From assembly GCA_944371905.1 (NCBI GenBank), contig CALVYA010000003.1, positions 1-64,000 on the forward strand: a stretch of DNA of 64,000 bases. Direction: 5' to 3'. Source of the DNA: an uncultured Bacilli bacterium. Its GTDB lineage: Bacteria; Bacillota_I; Bacilli_A; RF39; UBA660. Every line of letters starts with the position of its first letter. Position 1 is the stretch's first letter. This document shows positions 8,671-18,580 of this stretch, in pieces. The position numbers were made by a program, and so were the translations under genes. Under the pieces are notes generated by a model. That model saw only the letters and a list, made by a program, of their open reading frames with translations. It searched no databases and was not told the origin of the DNA.

Positions 8671-8699
8671 TAGAATGTGAAAAATTTAACAATTCATAC
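8671..8699 (-). promoter_or_regulatory. Sigma-G (forespore) promoter of the SASP gene
   Basis: On the minus strand GTATG is followed after 17 bases by CATTCTA. This fits the sigma-F/sigma-G consensus (GHATR, 17-18 bases, CATNHTA) at every defined position. It lies directly upstream of an SASP gene, the classic sigma-G target. Confidence 0.8.
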
Positions 8700-8723
8700 C
8701 TTTTTTTTAATGGTAAAAAATTC

Positions 8724-9911
8724 CTATAATAACTCACTAAATTTATTAGTATCTTCTTCTGTTATATCCATCACAATTCTTGTTTTTATTGCTTTAGCAA
8801 TCATTTCTTCATAATTAAAAGTTTTTTCATATTCGATACATTTAGATAATTCTGGATTAATAATCGGATGTTTTGGTACAAAAACTGTACAACAATCTTC
8901 ATATGGTAAAATACTAATATCATAAGTATCAATTTTTTTAGCGATATCGATAATTTCTAATTTATCTAAACAGGCGACTGGTCTTATTACAGGATAATTG
9001 GTAACATTATTAATTACTTGCATGCTAGTTAATGTTTGACTAGCTACTTGTCCAATAGACTCACCATTAATGATTATTTGAGCTTTTCTCGCTTTTACAA
9101 GATCTTCCATTATACGATACATCATTCTGCGCATAATAGTAATACAATATTCCGAATCAATATTTTTATAAATAGATTCTTGTATTTCTGTAAAAGGAAT
9201 AATATGTAATTTTATTTTATTAGTATATTTAGCTAATTTTTTTGTTAAAGAAATTACTTTATTTCTTGCTTCTATACTAGTATGTGGAATAGCTTCAAAA
9301 TATACCGCTTCTAATATTATTCCCCTTTTTAATGATAAATATCCCGCTACGGGTGAATCTATTCCACCACTTAACATTAGCATTCCTTTTCCTAGAGTTC
9401 CATTAGGATAACCACCTAATCCTTCATAATGATTCATATATATATATGTATTTGTATTTCTAATCTCAATATGTAGTAAAAGATCAGGATGATGCACATC
9501 TACTTTAATATTATCAATATTTTTTAAAATTAATCCTCCTATTTCTTTAGAAAAATCCAAACTAGAAATAGGAAATTTTTTATCACTTCGCTTAGTTTCT
9601 ACTTTAAAAGTCTGAAATTTTTGATTTTTAACTATTTCTAAAACCGTAGATTTAATTTTTTCAACATCAGAGTCTATTTTATAAGCTACTACATACTCGT
9701 GAAGTCCAAAAATATTGTTTATTTTTTTTAAAATTTGAGTTAAGTCTTGATCATCAAATTCTATATACATTCTAGAAATATCTTTATAAATATTAACACG
9801 ATAATTCTTTAATTTATCTTTAATATTTTTATATAATGTCCCTATAAAAAAATTTATATTTCCTTTTTTGGTTGAAAGTTCACCATATTTTATCATAATA
9901 ACTCTTTCCAT
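8724..9911 (-). CDS. thiI: tRNA 4-thiouridine synthase ThiI
   Basis: ThiI activates U8 of tRNA by adenylation and transfers sulfur to make 4-thiouridine. The 395-residue protein has the NFLD and THUMP domains (residues ~1-165) and a PP-loop ATPase domain with L-S-G-G-I-D-S-P-V-A-G near residue 180. It lacks the rhodanese domain of the E. coli form, as is usual in Bacillota. The dedicated cysteine desulfurase often found next to it is not here. Confidence 0.95.
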   Translation of the reverse strand: MERVIMIKYGELSTKKGNINFFIGTLYKNIKDKLKNYRVNIYKDISRMYIEFDDQDLTQILKKINNIFGLHEYVVAYKIDSDVEKIKSTVLEIVKNQKFQTFKVETKRSDKKFPISSLDFSKEIGGLILKNIDNIKVDVHHPDLLLHIEIRNTNTYIYMNHYEGLGGYPNGTLGKGMLMLSGGIDSPVAGYLSLKRGIILEAVYFEAIPHTSIEARNKVISLTKKLAKYTNKIKLHIIPFTEIQESIYKNIDSEYCITIMRRMMYRIMEDLVKARKAQIIINGESIGQVASQTLTSMQVINNVTNYPVIRPVACLDKLEIIDIAKKIDTYDISILPYEDCCTVFVPKHPIINPELSKCIEYEKTFNYEEMIAKAIKTRIVMDITEEDTNKFSELL

Positions 9912-9946
9912 ATTATTCCCTGCTTTCTAGTTTATATTCCTTATTA

Positions 9947-9975
9947 AAAAATAGGTAATAAATACCTATTTTTAT
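9947..9975 (-). terminator. Terminator after ltaS
   Basis: An AAATAGGTA/TACCTATTT stem with an A-T loop and flanking A and T runs overlaps the ltaS stop. It could work in both directions. Confidence 0.7.
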
Positions 9976-12101
9976 TGTGTTATTTTTTCTATTACTTGTT
10001 GTTCGTTTGTCTGCTCTTCACCACTTTTTTTGATTAAATCATAAACGATAATAGCATTAGAAACATTTAGTAATTTATCAGCATATTCATTACATTCTTG
10101 TATATATTCATCTGTAATAATTGTATCTTTTAAAGTCATATATTCACCCTTTTGACTATTATAATAAACTTTATTAGTTAGCCAGTTGCCGGTAGGAAAT
10201 ACTACAATATTATCATCAGTAATATTAAATATATCATGTCCTAATGCATAAGGATTAGAGAAACCAAACATATTTCCTAAGGTAGGCAATACATCATACA
10301 TTCCCATAACATTAGAATTAGTACCTTTATATTTACCGTCTTTTGTCCAAATAATAAATGGCGTATTTCTATTAAGTTCGTATTGATAACTATTAAATTC
10401 AATGTAACCAGGAGTTGTATTCGGTAATATTCCATCCGTTTCCTTATCATAATTATATAAACGTTGGAAATCCTCTTTAGGAAGTCTAGCATCATGATCA
10501 CCATATAAAACAATAACAGTATCATCAAGAATTCCAGCTTCGTCTAAACCATTAATAAACTCGCCTAAAGCACTATCTGCATAATGAACAGATTTTAAAT
10601 ATCTTCCTAATTTCGTACCTTCCATATATGGATAAGTTACCTCTTCATATTGTCCTGTAGTATTATTATAAACATTCTCTTTTAGTGATACATCAAATTC
10701 ACCATACTTATCTGTATCTGAGAATGGAGTATGATTTGTTAACATAATAACAGTTCCATAAAATTTATCATTTTCTGCATCAATTTCTTTAATTTTTTCT
10801 ATAGACTGACGGAAGAAAGATTTATCAGAAATACCTAATCCAATTACTTCATCTATATCATAATCTACCTTAGAATAAAATTTATCATATCCTAAAGTTT
10901 CATACATAACTCGTCGATTCCAATAGTCGGCATTATTTCCATGCATTGAAAAAGTATAATATCCTTTTTCTTTTAATAATTCTTGTGTTGTAATATAATC
11001 TCGATCATAATAACTACCAAAAGCAGTACCACTATTCGATGGCATTAATGAGGTACTAAATGTAAATTCACTATCACTACTAGTACCTACACTCACTTGT
11101 GGATAAAAATTATCAAAATATAATCCACTACTTGCTAATTTGTTTAAATTAGGTGTTACTTCTTGCCCATTGATCTTTAATCCAATGACAAAATTTTGAA
11201 TACTTTCTGCATGAATAGTAATAATATTCTTACCTTCGTATATACCTGTATATTTATTAGTTACTGTAGGTTTATCTTCAGCAAAGTATTCCTTAAAAGT
11301 TTTCATCGCTTCATCATAACCAAACAATGATGTGATTTTAGGCTCAATACTTTTAATTAAATCATTTAAATGATATACATAAATACCATATTTCATAACC
11401 ACATATTCACGATTCCATTGTTTTACAAATCTACCAATATCAGTAGAAGTTAAAGTAGTAGAAAAAACAATAGCACATCCAACACCAATAGCAAGTGTTT
11501 TTAAGGCTCTAGGACGATCTTTATAATCACTTCTTGTTATTTTTTTACTTTTAGATTTTCTTATACATACTGCTAACATAATTACTGGTGCTAATAAGTA
11601 TACAAAATCTTTAGGTTGCATAACGTTTTCAACAACTGCATCGCCTACTTGACCGATAAATTTCAATGTAGAAAGCAATGATATTGATGAAAACGATGTA
11701 TAAAAAGTATAATAAGATGAATTAATCATACACAAAGCAGTTAATATAATCGTTACAACAAAATAATAAATAGAACGACCTTTGCTTCTAAATAAAAATC
11801 CGAATGATCCTAATACAACAACAAAAGCAAAATCAGCAAGCAATGGCTGAAATGCAAAAAAATTACTAGGATTATTCATCGTAAACATTCGAAGTAAAAA
11901 AGCATTTAAAACGTTCAAAATGACATAAACTACAAACACGATATTATCTAATAAACTATTTTTTAATTTTTTTAACCAATCAAGTAAAAATTTCCCTGGA
12001 TTAGTTACTATTTTATTTAATTTATTTAATCCATGAAAGTTATTTCTTCTATGAGCATTGTTTTTGTCTTCATGATTATTTTTTTTATTCTTTTTTTTCA
12101 T
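9972..12101 (-). CDS. ltaS: Lipoteichoic acid synthase-like membrane sulfatase-family protein
   Basis: LtaS polymerises glycerol phosphate from phosphatidylglycerol onto a glycolipid anchor outside the membrane. After a basic N-terminus there are about five membrane helices (residues ~45-225), then an extracellular alkaline-phosphatase-fold domain. The domain has H-A-E-S, the catalytic-Thr region V-G-T-S-S-D-S-E-F, H-G-N-N-A-D-Y-W and Y-G-D-H-D metal-site motifs. At ~709 residues it is slightly longer than S. aureus LtaS because of a C-terminal tail. I prefer the ATG at 12101, which has GAGG eight bases upstream, over a GTG two codons earlier. Confidence 0.88.
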   Translation of the reverse strand: MKKKNKKNNHEDKNNAHRRNNFHGLNKLNKIVTNPGKFLLDWLKKLKNSLLDNIVFVVYVILNVLNAFLLRMFTMNNPSNFFAFQPLLADFAFVVVLGSFGFLFRSKGRSIYYFVVTIILTALCMINSSYYTFYTSFSSISLLSTLKFIGQVGDAVVENVMQPKDFVYLLAPVIMLAVCIRKSKSKKITRSDYKDRPRALKTLAIGVGCAIVFSTTLTSTDIGRFVKQWNREYVVMKYGIYVYHLNDLIKSIEPKITSLFGYDEAMKTFKEYFAEDKPTVTNKYTGIYEGKNIITIHAESIQNFVIGLKINGQEVTPNLNKLASSGLYFDNFYPQVSVGTSSDSEFTFSTSLMPSNSGTAFGSYYDRDYITTQELLKEKGYYTFSMHGNNADYWNRRVMYETLGYDKFYSKVDYDIDEVIGLGISDKSFFRQSIEKIKEIDAENDKFYGTVIMLTNHTPFSDTDKYGEFDVSLKENVYNNTTGQYEEVTYPYMEGTKLGRYLKSVHYADSALGEFINGLDEAGILDDTVIVLYGDHDARLPKEDFQRLYNYDKETDGILPNTTPGYIEFNSYQYELNRNTPFIIWTKDGKYKGTNSNVMGMYDVLPTLGNMFGFSNPYALGHDIFNITDDNIVVFPTGNWLTNKVYYNSQKGEYMTLKDTIITDEYIQECNEYADKLLNVSNAIIVYDLIKKSGEEQTNEQQVIEKITQ

Positions 12102-12157
12102 AAACACAACCTCGCTTAATACATTATACCACCACCATAGTCATTTTTCAAACAAAA

Positions 12158-12186
12158 AAATAATTACAGATTTGTAATTATTTTTT
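12158..12186 (-). terminator. Terminator at the end of the 337-residue gene
   Basis: An AAATAATTACA/TGTAATTATTT stem with a GATT loop and a flanking T run overlaps the stop codon of the gene at 12178-13191. Confidence 0.65.
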
Positions 12187-13191
12187 AACCAAAGATAAAT
12201 ATTTAAAATTCTTATTTTTCTCTTGTGCCTCATCCAAACAATCGTAAATATAGTCTACCATATTAGATGCTTGATTACAAATAGCATCATTCGCATCAAA
12301 TACAGATTTCTTTAATTGATTAATCCCATCCATACCATAACTTGAACTAAACAAGAAGGAAGCTCCTGCTTTTAAATAAGAAGCCCAAATAGTATTATCA
12401 AGTTCTAAACCTAGCTCTTCTATTTCTATATCGGAACAAAACATTTCATTAATAGCTCTATAACAATATTCATATCCCAAATTAAGTTGAATTTCATCCA
12501 TATCTTTTTTTGATATTCTCATAATATCAGTATGAAAATTCAAACCAAAATATAAATCTTGATTGACTTCAAATTTATTGCTTATTAAAAATTCTTCTAC
12601 ATTACTAGAAAGAAAAGAAAGACCATATTTCATACTTGTGAATTTATCTATAAAATCATCATCATCACTATTTGCTTTTATTGCCTCTTCATTATAATAA
12701 ATAAAAGCCTTTTCAAAATCTATATTAGCCGCTTGTCTTATTCTATTAGATATAATAAAACTTTTCAAATCTTGATGATTGACAACCATAGGATCTCCTT
12801 TTAAATACTGAACAAATATATCATCATTTTGATTGCCATAATTTTCTAATTTCTGTAATATTCTATAAAATTCCAATTCATCTAAATACGGATTAAAAAT
12901 TACTTCTAACACATTATTATCTTCCTCATGATAACCATCAGATGATTGTATTAAGCATCTCATAATACTTCTTGCTCTTACAGGAGTTAAGTTTAACCTA
13001 TTATAATACTGTTTTTCTAATTCTAATCTTCGTTTTAAGCTATCGAAAGTCTGATTATAATTTGCAGTATTTTTATTATCCGTTATTTCCATAAAAAGTA
13101 ATTTTTTGTATAAAGTTCTAATATCATGATTATTAGCGATAATATCGTTTAAAATTTCCATATCTTGATTAGTTATTTCTTCCTCTAACAT
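12178..13191 (-). CDS. Uncharacterised all-alpha protein, 337 residues
   Basis: I do not recognise this protein. It is acidic, predicted mostly helical, with no signal peptide or membrane segment and no clear catalytic motif. It is a single gene between ltaS and the YihY-like gene, each with its own terminator. Many Asn and Asp residues reflect the AT-rich codon use of the genome. Confidence 0.65.
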   Translation of the reverse strand: MLEEEITNQDMEILNDIIANNHDIRTLYKKLLFMEITDNKNTANYNQTFDSLKRRLELEKQYYNRLNLTPVRARSIMRCLIQSSDGYHEEDNNVLEVIFNPYLDELEFYRILQKLENYGNQNDDIFVQYLKGDPMVVNHQDLKSFIISNRIRQAANIDFEKAFIYYNEEAIKANSDDDDFIDKFTSMKYGLSFLSSNVEEFLISNKFEVNQDLYFGLNFHTDIMRISKKDMDEIQLNLGYEYCYRAINEMFCSDIEIEELGLELDNTIWASYLKAGASFLFSSSYGMDGINQLKKSVFDANDAICNQASNMVDYIYDCLDEAQEKNKNFKYLSLVKK

Positions 13192-13249
13192 TCTACCACT
13201 TCCATCAACTAATGTTCTTTATTATATTATATGTTTATGATTAGTTCAA

Positions 13250-13275
13250 GAAAAAAAGAATAGTTTTTGCTATTC
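13250..13275 (-). terminator. Terminator after the YihY-like gene
   Basis: A GAATAG/CTATTC stem with a five-base loop is followed by a T7 run on the minus strand. Confidence 0.7.
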
Positions 13276-14085
13276 ATTTGTTAACTGATATTTAGTTACA
13301 TTTAGTCCCATCCCTAATACAAAAATATAAGATAGAATATATATCCACCACATTAACACTAATAAATTGGATAAACTTCCATATAAACTTCCATAATTAG
13401 AAAAATGTTCTACATATAAGGAATATATTTGCGTAACAATTACCCAACTAATACTAGTAAAAGCAGCACCATAATTAACTTCTGTTGGCTTTATTTTAAT
13501 ATCAGGAGCCATAATATATAACATTTTTATAGATACAAAAACCAAAACAAAAGAAAGTGGATATTTTAAAATATTATAGGTAATCATCACAACGTTACCT
13601 ACTGCCTCATTAGTGATACTTCTTACTATTCTAATTATCATATCTCCAAAAACTGGTACCAAGAAAATAAAGAATAGCAACCCAATTAAGACAAACATCA
13701 TCAAGATCGATTTTAGCCTTCTTTTGATATAATTTTGATCCTTTATGTTATAAATTTTATTAGAAGCAATAATCATAGAATGTGTTCCATTAGAAGCTAA
13801 AATCAAAGCGGAAACAAAGAAAATAACTGCATTAGTGTTAGCTTTTACACCGTTAGCTAGCGTATCAACAATATTAATCATCGCTTCTGGAATATTATTT
13901 AAAATAAGATCTCCCATAAAGTCAGTTGAAATATGAAATCTTGAAAATAAACTAATAAACAAAGCGGCAAGTGGAATTAAAGTCAAAAGGAAAAAGAAAG
14001 AAAGCTGACCAGGGAGAATCAACATCTCTGGCTTTCTTATATTTTTTATCAAACGTTTACATAAAGCCCTAATCCTTCTTTTCAT
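13270..14085 (-). CDS. YihY/BrkB-family integral membrane protein
   Basis: The 271-residue protein has about six membrane helices and the family hallmarks: L-P-G-Q-L-S-F-F near residue 23, a central A-S-N-G-T-H block, a Y-G-S-L-Y-G-S-L segment and L-M-W-W-I-Y near the C-terminus. The family (UPF0761) was once called ribonuclease BN, which is not supported; its function is unknown. It is followed 15 bases upstream in transcription by the GGDEF-type gene, so the three genes 16600-13270 may be one unit. Confidence 0.85.
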   Translation of the reverse strand: MKRRIRALCKRLIKNIRKPEMLILPGQLSFFFLLTLIPLAALFISLFSRFHISTDFMGDLILNNIPEAMINIVDTLANGVKANTNAVIFFVSALILASNGTHSMIIASNKIYNIKDQNYIKRRLKSILMMFVLIGLLFFIFLVPVFGDMIIRIVRSITNEAVGNVVMITYNILKYPLSFVLVFVSIKMLYIMAPDIKIKPTEVNYGAAFTSISWVIVTQIYSLYVEHFSNYGSLYGSLSNLLVLMWWIYILSYIFVLGMGLNVTKYQLTNE

Positions 14086-14100
14086 CCTTTTTCTTCCTAT

Positions 14101-16137
14101 CTATTTATAATCTTCTTTATCTGTACGCATTTCTAATGTTGCTTCATTAATTGCATCATCTATGGTTTTAATATCATCCATAATCATACTATATCCTAAT
14201 GCTGCACCAAAACCATATGGAAGCGTTTTAAATTCCTTAGTTAATTTATTAGTATAGGTAGATACTTGTTGCTCACTATATCCTACTAAATAAATCAAAA
14301 ATTCATTTCCATCAGTCCTAATAATTTCACTATTTTCTAGTTGAGTACTAACTAAAATACTAGCTGCTTTGACAATTAATTTATCGCCTGCTTCATGTCC
14401 ATAATTATCATTAACATATTTAACATTGTTTAAATCAATAATAACAATTGCTTGTGGATATTTATTTGATTCATTCCATGTTTTTATATTTAAATTTAAG
14501 TAATTACGATTTTTCAGTGAAGTAAGCATATCAGTATATTTTTTACGTTCTTCCTTTTTTACCGTTTTTACTTTATGTCTTTTCTTAAGTAATATATATA
14601 TAATTACTAATATGATAAGTGGTATAAATATTAAACTTAAAATAATTAAATATAATTGTTCAAAAGTTGTACGATCTATAATAGATGGATTTAAACTATT
14701 AATACCATTATTTCTATAGCGATAATAAGAGTTAGTATTAATTATATAATTAAATAAATCATAGAAAGCACTATTATTATCTTTGACCATAAAATTATAA
14801 TCATTCGTCATAATTCCATTATACAAAACTTCATAATTTTTAAATTTACTATTTCTATTGATTGTATATACTTCTTTATCAATGATTAAAACACTATCAT
14901 TACTTTTAGAAAGCAATTCGTCTAAAGAATCATATGGTGTAAGACTAGCTTTACTATTATCTTTGAAGTAATTATATAAAGCATTATTGTTAAGAATACT
15001 TGCTTTGATTCCTTTTAACGCTTCAAAAGAATTAATAACATACGAATTTTTGGTTTCTGATAAAACTACATATTCTTCGATAAAGGTAGAAGTAGTTGGT
15101 TTATAATTAGATTTTTCATAATTATAATAATTAAAATAAATATCTACTTCTCCCTTATCAATAGCTTTTTTTAATTCATCAATCGTTTTATACTTTTTGA
15201 ATGTAAATTCAATTCCCGTAAGTCGTTCTATTCTACTAATATATTGACCATTAATTCCCACTAATTCACCATCTACTGTAGCTTCATATGGAGGATTTTC
15301 TACATAACCATAAACATAATTTTTAGATAATAACTCTGCTCTCGTTTTATCATTAATATTATTATTTTCAATATAATAATCTAATAAATGTTGATTATAA
15401 CTGTTAACATAATCATTATTTTTCCAATTAGTGTAATATTTTTTTACAATCTCATTTAATCTTTCATTATCATCAGTTAGTGTTAAAACAATACGATTAT
15501 TCATTTCAGTCAAAGTATAATTTATGAAATAATCATCACTCGCTATCGTTTTATCTAAATACATAATATTAGGAATAATCATAAGATCAATAGCATCACT
15601 ATCTAACGCTTCTACTAATTCATCGATAGTATCATAAGGTTTATAAGTAATATTAGATCCTGTTTTTAAATAATAACTTATTTCACCAACATCATCAGTA
15701 AATACTCCTAATGTCATGTCTTTAAAATCAGTTACGCGATTTATTTTTAAACTACTTTTACTAATTGCAATATATACATCTTCACCTAATAATAAATCTT
15801 TATCCGTTAGCTTTTCATCATTTTTTAAAACTCTAAAACGAAGTCCTGTTCCACTAGGTTTTCCCGTTTTTAAATAAGGGACAACGTTAAATTCTAATCC
15901 TGTATCTTCTTCAAAGTCATCCACAAATTCATAAAAAACACCATTTTCACCATATACAGGATAATTACTTATCAATTCTAAATCAAAAATCGTAGATATA
16001 TTCGATTCAATCCACTTACGATCATTTACAGTTAAAGAATTTTTATCTTCTTTATTATAATAAAAATAAAGAGAAACAAATACTATTAATGCAATTAAAA
16101 TTGGTATTATAATTATTAATTTTTTATTCAGTTTCAT
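14101..16137 (-). CDS. Membrane protein with two solute-binding domains and a degenerate GGDEF domain
   Basis: The 678-residue protein starts with a signal anchor (residues ~7-27). Two family-3 solute-binding-like domains follow outside the cell (about 30-260 and 265-480). A membrane helix near 494-516 leads to a C-terminal GGDEF fold (~535-678). The signature is R-T-D-G-N-E-F (609-613 = DGNEF), so the metal-binding Asp of GGDEF is Asn. The usual D-x-N-x-x-K-Y-x-N-D-x-x-G-H-x-x-G-D block is kept. It probably senses amino-acid-like ligands. Loss of the Asp suggests weak or no cyclase activity. The start overlaps the end of the 158-residue gene by 14 bases. Confidence 0.82.
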   Translation of the reverse strand: MKLNKKLIIIIPILIALIVFVSLYFYYNKEDKNSLTVNDRKWIESNISTIFDLELISNYPVYGENGVFYEFVDDFEEDTGLEFNVVPYLKTGKPSGTGLRFRVLKNDEKLTDKDLLLGEDVYIAISKSSLKINRVTDFKDMTLGVFTDDVGEISYYLKTGSNITYKPYDTIDELVEALDSDAIDLMIIPNIMYLDKTIASDDYFINYTLTEMNNRIVLTLTDDNERLNEIVKKYYTNWKNNDYVNSYNQHLLDYYIENNNINDKTRAELLSKNYVYGYVENPPYEATVDGELVGINGQYISRIERLTGIEFTFKKYKTIDELKKAIDKGEVDIYFNYYNYEKSNYKPTTSTFIEEYVVLSETKNSYVINSFEALKGIKASILNNNALYNYFKDNSKASLTPYDSLDELLSKSNDSVLIIDKEVYTINRNSKFKNYEVLYNGIMTNDYNFMVKDNNSAFYDLFNYIINTNSYYRYRNNGINSLNPSIIDRTTFEQLYLIILSLIFIPLIILVIIYILLKKRHKVKTVKKEERKKYTDMLTSLKNRNYLNLNIKTWNESNKYPQAIVIIDLNNVKYVNDNYGHEAGDKLIVKAASILVSTQLENSEIIRTDGNEFLIYLVGYSEQQVSTYTNKLTKEFKTLPYGFGAALGYSMIMDDIKTIDDAINEATLEMRTDKEDYK

Positions 16138-16600
16138 CTGTTGTCACCTGTCTATCTTTAGTCCATGTAAATCCTTCTTCATTGTTTTGCTTGTATCCAA
16201 TAATAGGAAAATCATTTAATTCTTCATTTTCTTTTTTTACAAAAACTTGTATATCATAAAACATCAATTGATCCTCATCTAAATATTCTAAAATCCCATT
16301 TGCAATTTTTTTGGCATTATCCTTTGTAACATCATTAGCAACTGTTATAGTTACATTTACTATTTTCCCTTGTAAACGAGTAGTTACAGAAGTAACCCCC
16401 TCATTTTCTTGTAAAGATGTTTTTATTTCATCATATTGATCATCAGTAATTTCTACTTCTTCTATTCCATCCAATCTATTACCGTATGATTCTTTTCCGC
16501 TACCAAAGAAAATATTATATAAATATGCCCCTACAATAACAACTAATACAAATATAACTATGATAAATACTGTTAATTTATTCTTTTTAATATATTTCAT
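16124..16600 (-). CDS. Single-pass membrane-anchored protein, 158 residues
   Basis: The protein has a short basic N-terminus, one membrane helix (residues ~9-30) and an extracytoplasmic acidic domain of about 125 residues. I do not recognise the domain; it has an alpha/beta pattern with V-x-S-V-T-T-R-L-Q-G-K-I-V-N-V-T-I-T. It overlaps the sensor gene downstream, which suggests that the two proteins act together outside the membrane. The ribosome binding site is GGAGG. Confidence 0.7.
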   Translation of the reverse strand: MKYIKKNKLTVFIIVIFVLVVIVGAYLYNIFFGSGKESYGNRLDGIEEVEITDDQYDEIKTSLQENEGVTSVTTRLQGKIVNVTITVANDVTKDNAKKIANGILEYLDEDQLMFYDIQVFVKKENEELNDFPIIGYKQNNEEGFTWTKDRQVTTDETE

Positions 16601-16771
16601 AAATACCTCCAGTAAATTAATTATACACTAGTATTTTATTTTAATCAATTTGATACCTTCTATTTTTTAATATTATTACTATCATTAGTATATAACTAAT
16701 TCATAATTAGTAGCACTAAATTTTCTATAAATTTAAAAACTTATATTATAAAATATAGTTTTTTCATGCAA

Positions 16772-18493
16772 TTATTTCTCTTTTTTATTAAAAAATGGAA
16801 TACATAAAATAACAGGTAAACAAGTAAATAATCCATAAACATACCTAAACTCTGCATATACAGGAGATGCCACCATCATAGTAAGCCATAATCCTAAAAA
16901 CGGAATATAGGCGATTCCTAGTTTGTTTTTTCTATATTTTGACAACGAAAAACTTAATAAAGTAATAATAAAACCTAAGCCAATACTCCAAAATACATTA
17001 GCAAAAGGTAACCTCTTACTAGCCGTATGATCAATTATAGTACATAAAATACTAGGCATATTAGTATTACTTTCTTGATCTAAAGTAACCCAATAATTAA
17101 CATCCGTTGACCAATACCCGACTGTTTGAGCCAAATATGCTTCCACATATATTCTAGGATGTTCTATTAATAACTTAGCCCATACTTTGAGTAATTCTAG
17201 CTTACTATCATCTAATTTTTCTCTATTTACTAATCCTTTAATAGGATCCGAAATATATGGCAAATAACTATCTTTAATTTTAGAAACATCCATGATCGAA
17301 CTTAAATATTTTAAATTTTCTTTATCCACTTCCTCCTCTTGTGCAAATACTCTTGCTATTTGTTGAAGCGGTATAGAGAATGCTTCTACACTTTGTATTT
17401 TTTGAACACCCATCATATTATATATTGGTCCTGTTATTACAAAATATATACTTATTAAACCTACCATCAAAGGAGCGAAAAGGAGTATTTTCTTGCGAAA
17501 CACAAATAATATAAATGGCATCATAAATAAAACGATATATATTCCATTATTTCTAAAAAACATCATAAATAATATTCCTAATATAAATAATAAACATTGA
17601 CTAATTAATATTTTATTCTGATTATTTGCAAACTCTAACAATGATATTAACACTAAAATAAAACATCCACCAAACATAACATCTTTCCACATTGTAACAC
17701 TATAATGAGTATACATAGGAAGTAATGCATAAACCAATACCACTGCCAAACAGATACGAATATCAATTTTTCGTTTATATAAAAACCTACAAGCATATGC
17801 AAACAAACACGACATAATAATCATTTGAACAATAATATAAAAGGCTATTCCCATATTTTCATTATGAAATATCATATTACCAATATTATAAAAGAAACCA
17901 ACAAATTGTGTTTGTAAAAAAGGATGAATATTAGATAAAATACCATCTTCAATAAAAGTCAATTGTAAATAAGAGTCTGTTGTCAATTTTCCTGGGAAAT
18001 ATCTCCAAAAATAAGGTAAGTAACAGATAAATATAAAAATCCAGCTATAAAAGAAAAATTTGTTATAATTTTTTCTATCGTTGCTTACTTTTATATTCAA
18101 TTTACCTAAGTAGAAATAAAAATTATTTAATAGTCGATATACTAAAGGGAAAATACCTATTCCTTCTATTAAAGTATAAATTAATCTCTTTAAAGTAAAA
18201 ATTATTTGTACATCAGTATAAGTAAAACTATCCACAGTTTTTCCAATAACCAAGCAAAGAGTTAAAACTATTCCTAAAACGAAAGAAATCCTTTTAGTTT
18301 TCTTATCAACTTTGACTTGAAATTTCAAAAAAAATAATAATATAAATCCATAGAATAAAAGAAAAAAGATACTAAAATTCAAATTACTAGATATACCATA
18401 ATATAAAATAATACCAATATATGATACTACAGATAAAATTATGTTCCATAAATATAACTTATTAACTTTTAATTCCTTTAATATTTCTCTCAT
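16772..18493 (-). CDS. Polytopic membrane protein, DUF6020/glycosyltransferase-C-like
   Basis: The 573-residue protein has a dozen or more membrane helices. A loop after helix ~5 contains P-G-K-L-T-T-D-S and a later N-I-H-P-F segment, resembling DUF6020 proteins of gut Bacillota. These look like GT-C lipid-linked sugar transferases, but no substrate is known. It is monocistronic. The assignment is from overall pattern only. Confidence 0.65.
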   Translation of the reverse strand: MREILKELKVNKLYLWNIILSVVSYIGIILYYGISSNLNFSIFFLLFYGFILLFFLKFQVKVDKKTKRISFVLGIVLTLCLVIGKTVDSFTYTDVQIIFTLKRLIYTLIEGIGIFPLVYRLLNNFYFYLGKLNIKVSNDRKNYNKFFFYSWIFIFICYLPYFWRYFPGKLTTDSYLQLTFIEDGILSNIHPFLQTQFVGFFYNIGNMIFHNENMGIAFYIIVQMIIMSCLFAYACRFLYKRKIDIRICLAVVLVYALLPMYTHYSVTMWKDVMFGGCFILVLISLLEFANNQNKILISQCLLFILGILFMMFFRNNGIYIVLFMMPFILFVFRKKILLFAPLMVGLISIYFVITGPIYNMMGVQKIQSVEAFSIPLQQIARVFAQEEEVDKENLKYLSSIMDVSKIKDSYLPYISDPIKGLVNREKLDDSKLELLKVWAKLLIEHPRIYVEAYLAQTVGYWSTDVNYWVTLDQESNTNMPSILCTIIDHTASKRLPFANVFWSIGLGFIITLLSFSLSKYRKNKLGIAYIPFLGLWLTMMVASPVYAEFRYVYGLFTCLPVILCIPFFNKKEK

Positions 18494-18561
18494 ATAAACC
18501 TCTTATTTCCTGCTTTTTTTATACCTTTATTATCCCACGCTTATATTATTTGAGCAAGAAA

Positions 18562-18580
18562 AAAGAACGTTTCCGTTCTA
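18562..18580 (-). terminator. Terminator after superoxide reductase
   Basis: An AGAACG/CGTTCT stem with a four-base loop and a T6 run lies just past the stop codon on the minus strand. Confidence 0.75.

Noticed and set aside
10277-10528. ORF of 83 codons within ltaS on the same strand
   Set aside because: It is an alternative frame of ltaS with no start signal.
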